A stretch of 64,000 bases of DNA. Source: Rhyacophila brunnea. Taxonomy: Eukaryota; Arthropoda; Insecta; Trichoptera; Rhyacophilidae. A model generated the notes under the pieces. It had not been told where the DNA came from. It saw nothing but the letters and a program-made list of their open reading frames with translations, and searched no databases. How positions within the stretch are numbered: position 1 is the stretch's first letter; the number at the start of each line of letters is the position of its first letter. The translations under genes and the position numbers were made by a program. The DNA is taken from the NCBI GenBank assembly GCA_022495005.1, contig JAGYXB010001010.1, positions 1,240,001 through 1,304,000 on the forward strand, given 5' to 3'. This document shows, piece after piece, positions 55,979 to 64,000 of this stretch.

Positions 55979-56562
55979 CAGGTGAAAAGCTACATATATC
56001 TGGGACAACAAGTGTCTATAGATGGATGTACATTTGATGAAATTGTTCATAGAGTAAAGCTGGAGTGCTTTTGGCCGCTTGCGACCTTCCACTGTGCCTA
56101 AAGCGCACAGTGTTCAACCAGTGTGTGCTTCCCGTAATCACATATACGTGTGAGACATGGGCCCTAAGTAAAGTAGAGATCCAAAAATTTAAAGTAGCAC
56201 AACGTGGTATGGAGAGGTGCATGCTAGGCATAACGCGAAAGGACGAAAAGAGGAATGAGTGGATAAGGAAGCAGACAAGAGTTTGTGATGTAATAGAGTT
56301 CATTAAAAGCCTGAAATAGAGATGGGCTGGACACATAGTTCGAAGAAGAGACAATTGTTGGACAAATTTAGTCATCCAGTGGTATCCAAGAGGTAAAAAG
56401 CGTGGCCAAGGTAGACCTATAGATAGGCCGCTGGATCGATGAAACGATAAAGTTCTGCAGACGTACGTGGCAATGCAACGCACATGACCAAGAGAAGTGG
56501 AAGCAGCTTAAAAAGGCCTTCATCCAGCAGTGGATATATTCAGGCTGATGATGATGATGATG
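55979..56562 (+). mobile_element. RTE-type LINE 3' end with target duplication
   Basis: Flanked by a perfect 10-bp duplication atacatcgaa (55969-55978 and 56563-56572). The coding part includes LGQQVSIDG, TVFNQCVLPVITYTCETWAL, MERCMLGITRKDEKRNEWI and RKQTRVCDVIEF, then an in-frame stop and further shifted pieces. The 3' end is CATCCAGCAGTGGATATATT followed by CAGGCTGATGATGATGATGA. It is closely related to 36435-37336 but from a separate insertion. Confidence 0.85.
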
Positions 56563-56572
56563 ATACATCGAA

Positions 56573-57260
56573 AGGTCAAGCTAATAAAAAGAAATAAATT
56601 GAAAAAGAAAAAAAAAATCCTAGGATAACGGAAGAGAATAAAATAAAAAAGGAATGACTTACAGACTGCTGATCGCGCGCCGAATTTCAAATTAAAGCCT
56701 TTCCCATTTTGTAGTGGCGCAACTTTGACGTGACGCAGTTAGGGGTGTGATTTGAACAATCGGACAGTGCGAGGCGTTCAAAAGGAAGAGATAAGTTTTA
56801 GATTGATGTTTATTGAAGGCGAAACGATGAGACGGATAAGCAGTGAGGGAGGCCTAATTGCCGTGGAGGTGGGGTTGAAAGAGCGCCATTTCGATTTATA
56901 GGGCGGTTTTATTTCTCGAATTGATGTGCAGCATCGGCACAACAAACAACTTGCCTTCAGGGAAGATCTATCTACCAACAATTAGTGAGAGTAATTATTG
57001 CTGGATTAATGGCCTAATGCATTTCACATCCACTTAGCTTAATATATTTATTGGGAAATTTAATACTGTTCAGTCAATAACAAATTATTATATAAACTAT
57101 ATACCTACAACGTTGTTTATATGGTTACACTTTGAACGTACATAATTCCCACGTAAATAGTATTTTTATGCTTTCTTCATATTTTAACGTCAATTTATAT
57201 CTGTGAGAATTTTCGATATAGGTACATATTATCAAATAGCCTAGGCCTTATCCAAAGATA
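56573..57260. other. GC-rich block (56660-56990) and spacer
   Basis: About 330 bases of GC-richer DNA with no repeat partner. On the minus strand it ends in a good splice donor (CAGCAGTCT followed by GTAAGT, exon end at 56663). No convincing ATG-led frame crosses it (only a 7-codon one near 56720), so a non-coding first exon or promoter-proximal island on the minus strand is possible. No TATA or Inr call is made. Confidence 0.25.
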
Positions 57261-57264
57261 TCGT

Positions 57265-57580
57265 ATTTTTTTTATTCGACGAATGACCCAAGATTTCAGA
57301 ATATAACATTCTTTATATTGAATATACATAATTTGAAAATATCCCATGAATATACACAGCAGAAAAAATCATTTTGTAGAAAAAAATGTAGACACCCGAT
57401 GGGACTTGAACCTGTATCTGTTGGATTCGCGCCTTGCTTATTGGATTTGCGTTATAATGTTGGATATCGGTTTTAGTATATTAAATTAATGTAGGTATTA
57501 ATTAATTCCTTAATTACTAACCGACGTCGCGGATTACTCCATTAATATACTAAAACCGATAGCCAATACAATACATTTAT
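57265..57580. mobile_element. tRNA-like foldback element, copy H (left half plus centre)
   Basis: The outer arm TTTTATTCGACGAATGACCC leads to the tRNA-like region on the minus strand (57391-57436, GGGACTTGAACCTGTATCTG), then an inner inverted repeat: TATCGGTTTTAGTATATTAA (57465-57484) against its inverse at about 57541-57560. Between them lies the central block (CCGACGTCGCGGATTACTCC, 57521-57540), here in minus orientation. The second outer arm is missing. Confidence 0.7.
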
Positions 57581-58904
57581 ATGATTTTCTCAAATCTCGG
57601 CTGTTTGTGATTGTTTACTAAAGAGTACTTTTTCACTACACTTCTATAGTCTGTTGTAGTGTTAAAAAGATAACCAATTAAAATTTGTATTTCTTGTTTA
57701 TTTCCACCATTGTAATAATGATTAAATATCATAATATATTAAATGTGAAGATAAAGCATTCTAACAAGAAATAATTAAGTACCTAGGTACTTAGATACGG
57801 ATATAAAGCAATTATTTTTAATTTAATTTTAAACGTTAAGACAGTCTAATTAAGACAGATGCTCACAAAAAACTTATTTCTAACAACAATAAAAGCACTT
57901 GAACTTTGGAAGATCAACACAACACTTATTAAGAACACATTTTCTTAATAACAGTCTTCTAAACAATATCATGTAATGTACATTGAACATGAACAGTTTT
58001 CTGCTAAACATACAGCTCTGCTAATTCGTTTAAAAAAGAATTTAATAATTATAGTGTTACATGAGTACATAGAACACAGCTGATTAAAAACGCTTCATAT
58101 TTTTTTTAACTACTCGTGTGATTTTAAAATGAATATTGGCCTTGTGTGTGTGCAATACACGCTACATACCCATCCTGTATGCCGTAGGCGAAAAATAATA
58201 TTGCATGTAAATCTCTTATAGTTATATTAAATATATTTTATACAATTAATTATTATTCGTACATGCGGATTCTGAAGTAGTTTCCTGCTTAAATATTAGT
58301 ATTAGATTATTCCGCGTTTAGAATGGAGCTTAAATTCTCTACTTTCGCTTCATAATATATCTTCATTGAATGTCAATGATACACTGGTACGAGCATGCAC
58401 GACTCGCCTAGAGTCATAATACACATTTTGCAATTTTGTCATTTTTGAGTTAAATATACCGAGTGATCCTAAAGGCATAAATCTATATAAAGAAAAATAG
58501 TTGGCTATCAAAAGTCACTTTAAACCATGTGAAAATTGTTGATATAGTTAACTGTTGATATTATGACTGACATTTTTCAATGAATAATGTGAGTTCTGTC
58601 ATCTAGGCTCTTTCTAACCAATCAGTGAGCTCTATTTCTCATAATGTGATGTGTATCTGCAGCTTTAGGAGGATTATATTTATATTTAAAAATAATAATG
58701 CAAATCGACTCACTCACTCATTAATATTCAAGGGAGTTCAATACTTTTCTTCTAATTATAAAAAAACAGTGATTTGGTGGTTTTTTGCGATTATCTCAAA
58801 ACTCGATTTTTGGAATATGTGAGTTATGACTCTATGCAACTCTTATATATTTGAGTTCAGTCCTTTGTGACAAATATTATCAGTTATCGTGCTTGACGTG
58901 GATT
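57581..58904. other. AT-rich spacer
   Basis: No supported feature. Confidence 0.4.
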
Positions 58905-59345
58905 ATCTGTCATTCTTGGTAGTATTGACTTGTGTGTCCCTGGTAACTATCTTAGAAATCAGGAGCACCAGTAATTGTTTTTTCTCCCAAGGTGCAGAAA
59001 CAACCTGCCATTGGTAATGCCAATTGGGAGGGCAATAACTCTATTCAACCAAATCACTTTGGATATTTACATATTCCACATACGTGACGACGAGTATAGG
59101 TGGGCATTGTTTGATAAAATTTTAAAATAGGGTCTGTTTAGCTCAATCAGTGTACTTCCTTGTATTCAATTTTTATATGTATTTTTTGTTGTATTTACAC
59201 TTTTCTACTGTTTAATATATTTTATATAGTCCTGGTTAAATAAAATTTCTTTGTTTCTAAATTTGATGTTGTGAACGTTTTGATTTATAATTTGTAATGT
59301 TCACTTTATGTAAAAAAAAAAAAAAAAATTGAATTGAATTGAATT
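58905..59345 (+). mobile_element. Jockey/CR1-like LINE 3' end
   Basis: Aligns with 50262-50660: the piece coding for VPGNYL and LPLVMPIGR (with shifts), stop at the AAAATAG near 59129, then the 3' UTR with TTTATAATTTGTAATGTTCA, an A run and TTGAATTGAATTGAATTTG. It is truncated just upstream of 58905. Confidence 0.75.
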
Positions 59346-59369
59346 TGAAAATTTGAATGTCGCCCGAGA

Positions 59370-59876
59370 ATGAAACAATTAAGACGGTCATGGCCAACGT
59401 CCAACACTCATCTGGTCAGACTGGTGGACGGTATAAGAGCAATAAACTCGCATGCTGCAGAGTTCATTTACCATGATAATATCAAAACAAATCCTTCTGG
59501 ATTCAGGAAAATGATGCAAGGTTTCCAATTATTTTGTGTGATTGGGGGAAGGAAGAAGGTTTTTCTTGAAGGAACATTTTTCTTTAAATGCCACAGACTG
59601 TTCATTTTCACATTTCCAGACAATATTAATGCAATGCTCTTTTATATGATATTCGATAATAAATTCGTCAAACTACTCTGCCAGTCACTGATAGTATCAC
59701 GTTGCTTTAGAGTTACAAATATTTTTATACTGAAGGACATGAATATGCAAAATACTTCATCGCTTACCTACCCCCGTAGTAACTGGTATTTTAGGGCATC
59801 AAAAAGATCAATATATTACATTAACGACGCCGTCAAACAGAATAGTTTGAAAACTACTGTGCTAAGCAATTGCTGA
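59370..59876 (+). CDS. Hypothetical 168-codon ORF
   Basis: This is the longest open frame outside recognised retroelement coding sequence, and in DNA this AT-rich a 500-base open frame is not expected often by chance. It starts at ATG 59370, 25 bases after a LINE tail, and ends TGA at 59874-59876. The translation includes LVRLVDGIRAINSHAAEF and VFLEGTFFFKCHRLFIF. The latter faintly recalls the start of a MULE transposase domain (..DGTF...P.LF), but the expected following motifs are not there. It has no signal peptide and no clear membrane helix. It could be a fragment of an unrecognised DNA transposon or a chance ORF. I assign no function. Confidence 0.3.
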   Translation: MKQLRRSWPTSNTHLVRLVDGIRAINSHAAEFIYHDNIKTNPSGFRKMMQGFQLFCVIGGRKKVFLEGTFFFKCHRLFIFTFPDNINAMLFYMIFDNKFVKLLCQSLIVSRCFRVTNIFILKDMNMQNTSSLTYPRSNWYFRASKRSIYYINDAVKQNSLKTTVLSNC

Positions 59877-60002
59877 ACTAATGATAGGTGGGTTAGTATT
59901 TAGACTCAGACAGTGTAGGGTCCTTTCGGCTGACAGTGAAGCCTGAAGAAGTCTGGAGCCGGAAGAACCACATAAGTTAGTAGAGTCAATGGCAATGATA
60001 TA

Positions 60003-60479
60003 TTTTACAACGTTTTTATTAGCTCGTATCCTTATTTGTCCGGTGGTTGATTGTCCAGTACAAATCTTGCAATCGATTTTTAACTAACTTCCCGACTAGC
60101 TAGACATTTGAACTTATAGAATATGCCAATGAACACGATGCCAATGCATTCTTTTAATACTTTTAGCCATCTTTAAGTAGAATTGAATTCATTTTCAGTT
60201 AATTCTGTTTTGTATGAAAAGTTATTTCGAAAAATCCGTAATCCAATCCACTATTATTGGTTGCTAAGGGGGTGGTTCTAGCAACTAAATTATTAATATA
60301 TACGTGCGTTACTATGGAAATCAAAATGACATTTCAGTATTCTATATTATTTTGTTTATTTGTTTGTTTTTTATTTACTTCATATCAAGTAGTACAAGTT
60401 TGAGCATATTGAGCATAATAATTCAACAGAAAATTTAAAAACGTTGTATATAAAAGTTCTTTGTATTTTGTAATTATTT
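60003..60479 (+). repeat. Dispersed direct repeat, copy 2
   Basis: Partner of 21597-22067. This copy has small differences, including an extra TTTGTTTA unit near 60352-60364 and AACTTCCCGACTAGCTAGAC in place of AGCTTTCCGACTAGCTAGAT. The bases immediately outside the two copies differ, which supports two separate insertions rather than a segmental duplication. Confidence 0.7.
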
Positions 60480-61984
60480 ACATGTCATTATTAACAATGA
60501 AAAATATCTCTAAATTATTAAAACATATAAATTATTTACTATTAGGTACTAATACTAATATTATTACTAATTAATATTATAAATTTGGTTATAATTAATA
60601 TTGTACCATAGCAGCCCAAAAAGACCCAATGAATTGAGCAAATGGCCAGTAATTATCCCCCATACATATTTTTTAAATACAAATTTAAATATCTGTAGTA
60701 GCCCATATTATCTTAAGATTCAATATTAGAATGATAAAAGGCCAATGCGCTATAATACATTATAAATACAAATTATATAATTACTTATTTACTAATAACA
60801 ACCAATATAACAAGAAAGTAGAAGAGAAAGTATGTAATTATGTATTAAAGTAAAAGATAAAAAAAATATAAATTTAACTTATTTGACACGTTCACAAACA
60901 TTATATAGCTAAAAAAACAAGAACCTTTATGGTACCATCCAATACGATACATATAATCATGAAATACCACATCCATTCTGCGACGGGTATCATGAATACC
61001 TTATAGTCGGTAAAGCGGTAAGCGAGAGGAGGCGATGTATTATTATCGAAGCGAGTACAGTCACTATAATAATAGTAACCGTAACATTAATAAAAAAATC
61101 TGCCTAATTAATGCGCACTACAAAACCTTATATCTGCGCATATTCAAAGTTGCATTGTTCCACTATTAAAATTTAGATATAGATAATATTTTATGAGTAT
61201 CGAAATATTGGGTTTGTTGCAGTGGTGTGAATTTTTAATAATTGACAGCAACATCTTAGAATATGAATCGGCGTGGAAATAAATGCAAGCAATTATATAT
61301 AATAAATGTTGCGAATATGAATGACCTCCGATTTAATTTTTTACACTCCAAAATGAATGAAGCGATGTTGAAACAATGAACATCGATCGGAATGTTCATG
61401 TCGATTTTATTCGCGATTGATTTCTGTGAGGAAACTATTAATTTATAAGAGGGTATTGAAACTTACAAAAATGTCTGTTCGTAATAAATAAGGAAGTAGG
61501 TATTTAGATAACGTATTAGTATAACGTATTCATGAAACTACATAGATTTTACATTAACATGCATGTGTTATTTTCTTGGTAACAAAATGAATAAGTTGTA
61601 ATATATTTCCTATTTATAATAAAAGAAACACAGATGAAAGGAAATTATTAAGGAATTCCTGGTTTTGATTTTTAAATGGAATATTTTTGAATTGGTTTTA
61701 CAAAATATGTCTTTTTACTTTAAAAATAATGCTTATATATGAAAATAGTTATTTGATCTACTTACAATTTTCAACATAGGTATCTTGTGGAAATTCACCG
61801 TTCAATATTAAAGAAAAATGGTCACAAAATACATTAAAATTAGTGTAATTTGTATTAGAGAAATTTAATGACCCAATGATTCAATAAAAAAATATATTGA
61901 TTAATATAACATTATTATTGACACAATATAATTATAGGTAATAGTCTAAATGACTATGTATATCTAAAATTATAACCTACTTTT
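60480..61984. other. AT-rich spacer
   Basis: No supported feature. A slightly GC-richer patch lies at 61000-61060. Confidence 0.4.
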
Positions 61985-62285
61985 ATTCATAATTTTGAAA
62001 ACACTTCTGAGAAAATATATTATAATCAATAGAAAAAATCTTTTTGAAAAAAGTAAGACACCTCGCAGGAATCGAACCTGCATATCTCGGATATCGCACC
62101 CACACACATATTCCACTATGCTAAAGGAGTCATACTTAATTACGACAAATTTTAACTATTGGCTTTTTTTAATACTCACTGAAATTGAACTACTATTTTT
62201 GGCGATCGGCTTTTATATTTGAAATCGAAGTAGGTAATACTTTAATTATTAACCGACGTCACGAATCACTCCAAGATTATTTTTT
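61985..62285. mobile_element. tRNA-like foldback element, copy I
   Basis: The arm text CATAATTTTGAAAACACTTC and AATCAATAGAAAAAATCTTT leads to a tRNA-like core on the minus strand (62056-62134), with B box GGTTCGATTCC in a T-stem GCAGG/CCTGC and an A-box-like TTAGCATAGTGG. The central block follows (AACCGACGTCACGAATCACT, 62251-62270). The second outer arm is absent. The core differs from that of copies A, B, E and H. Confidence 0.7.
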
Positions 62286-64000
62286 GTAACTTATCGGGGA
62301 GATGAACGTAGTATTAAGTTTACCATAGACAACAACATGTCAGTTGTAGGGTTATATACAAAATTATTAGTGTTTATCAGCAGGTGGTTGTGTTAAGATT
62401 CTTATGATTTTAATAGGAATTCAATTATAATTTAAACTCAATATAATTGGTAAATATTATTAAAACATTTTCGGAAACGAATGTGTTATTTACATATAAT
62501 TATATCATTTCTTAGTTTATATCGGCCCAGCTAAGATTGATAATACATTGATGCCAGTTTAAGTAGTAGAAGACCAGTTTAAGTAAAGAAATTCTGAGTT
62601 AACATAAAAATAAATTAAATTACGATTTTCAGTATTATAATACGATTCAGTAAATTGTTTTAGATATGAAATTTTGGTGACGGGTTTTTCTTTTAAAATA
62701 GTTCGAAAGATAGACGCAAAATATTGTCAGACCATATTTTATTTCATTCGTATATTTTTTTAAATCGGGATATAGTATTACAATGGAATATTTATGTATT
62801 TTGTATAATATGCCGTACGGTGACATTTTTATTGGCATTCTAGGTAACACGATATCTTATAAAAATTGGCTTCCTGATTTTTTCAATACGTTTATACGAA
62901 AAATGGATTTTATAAAAATATATTGCCACAATAAAATAGCTGTTAAAGTCGAAAACATAAATGTTCTGTTTGACGTAAATTTAAACGCCTAGTAAACCGT
63001 TAAAATAAAAAATAAAAACAATTAATCACGTTGACTAATGACTTAGCATGAGTTTTCGTATATTGATTTATAATATGAAAACCTAATTTTAAAAACAATG
63101 TAAAACCTTACATGTCCTCGGATATAATTAACTGGCATTTGATTTTATCATCGATCAAAGTATGATTAGATTGATTGTTAGCACTTGAAAATATCTGTTA
63201 AAATATTATTATATAATAGATTGTTTCATGTTAGTTACGCATGTCAATGAATGGTGCAACGTTAACATAGATTCATAACATAATGACTCAATTAAAAAAA
63301 ATCAATTGAAAACTATATACTTTGCATAATACAAAATTAAGTAGTGGCCTAACTGAAGCTGGCACCATCATAAAATTGACAATACGGATCTACTCGTTCA
63401 TTAAACTCATACAAACAATAAAAATAGTCTATTACCATTTATGTAGATAACCAGGATGACTCCAGATTATTGAAACATAAAGTACTTAACCGGTCACGGT
63501 GGTTTTGATGCTTGATGGATGGCCTAATAGAATCACACACGTACTTTTGTGTAAAATCGCTGGATGCCAAACACATACTCAAAAAGATGAGGTATTAAAG
63601 TCTTCAAGACATTCAATTAGTTTGATCGACTAATTACGACCTTTATTTCACGAATGCTAATTATTTAGCATTTAATTAGTAAATTTTTCGACATTACACG
63701 GCAACAGAGAAGATGTTTTTTTTAATTTATGATTTTTAACTTTGTCATGAAAGGCATTTTTGTGTAACCATAAAATTGTCAAACCTGTAAAATATAATAT
63801 GAATTATCCCCAAATATAATAAAAAAACATTCTAATACTTACATGAAAGTGGTGGCAAAAAAAACGATCACTAGAATCACCAATTTCTATACAAACTCTC
63901 AACCAATGAGAGACATACTGTCATTTTTAATACAATTTGACTGGAATTTACTCCAGTGATTTTTCTATGAGAACCTCTGACTGAAGACACCATCTGAAAT
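62286..64000. other. AT-rich spacer to the end of the window
   Basis: Open frames at 62647-62850 and 62783-62992 overlap on opposite strands and show no domains. The last 200 bases are slightly GC-richer but unassigned. Confidence 0.4.

Noticed and set aside
56016..56483. 155-codon minus-strand ORF
   Set aside because: Antisense shadow of the second RTE copy; it resembles the minus frame at 36782-37306 only because both lie opposite the same coding sequence.
59940..59990. Hammerhead ribozyme near CCTGAAGAAGTCTGGAGCCGG
   Set aside because: The CUGA-like part and a short stem are there but the GAAA box reads GGAAG and no closing stem is evident.

Overview
The window is AT-rich, intron-and-spacer-like eukaryotic DNA, almost certainly from an arthropod and most likely an insect. 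The evidence is the repeat content: I-, RTE- and Jockey/CR1-like LINEs, tRNA-derived SINEs, Penelope-like remnants, several hAT-type elements, and a (CCTAA)n tract matching the arthropod telomere unit TTAGG. A hemipteran or lepidopteran host would fit, but I cannot settle the order. There are no operons, bacterial genes or CRISPR arrays, and I recognise no intact host gene. Nearly every long open frame is a transposon fragment or its antisense shadow.

Layout. 0-12 kb: RTE-type LINE remnants (521, 2636, 7635), a long-inverted-repeat hAT-like element (1480-2066), an inverted-repeat element enclosing a LINE 3' end (3917-4545), tRNA-like foldback elements (4675, 9470), LINE and SINE fragments, and a G-rich MITE. 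12-16 kb: an I-like LINE with both ends and a 12-bp target-site duplication (TSD) but with most of its middle deleted (12148-14089), then a 5'-truncated relative sharing its 3' end (15486-16077). 16.7-17.4 kb: two adjacent tRNA-like foldback copies. 19-23 kb: the G-rich MITE inserted in a LINE tail, one half of a 471-bp dispersed repeat, and a hAT MITE. 26.7-27.3 kb: a palindromic Penelope-like derivative with a GIY-YIG C-terminal fragment and degenerate hammerhead-like cores. 29-34 kb: three hAT elements, one carrying a decayed transposase. 36-42 kb: the largest RTE fragment (reverse transcriptase), a SINE, a LINE with a GAA tail, and a foldback element whose loop is telomere-like repeat. 43-50.7 kb: nested SINE, Penelope-like, hAT, foldback and LINE insertions. 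52-62 kb: the second long-TIR hAT-like copy, more SINE, RTE and LINE ends, a 168-codon unassigned ORF (59370-59876), the second dispersed repeat and two further foldback copies.

Nothing here works as a gene cluster. The layout records layered transposition, and many boundaries can be fixed from TSDs visible in the sequence. The most interesting items are (i) a foldback family whose copies carry tRNA-like cores with different apparent anticodon loops, (ii) an inverted-repeat element with a telomere-type loop, (iii) the internally deleted two-ended LINE, and (iv) Penelope-derived palindromes with hammerhead-like motifs. A few GC-richer blocks and ATG/splice-donor combinations could be exons of undetected host genes; these are low confidence.
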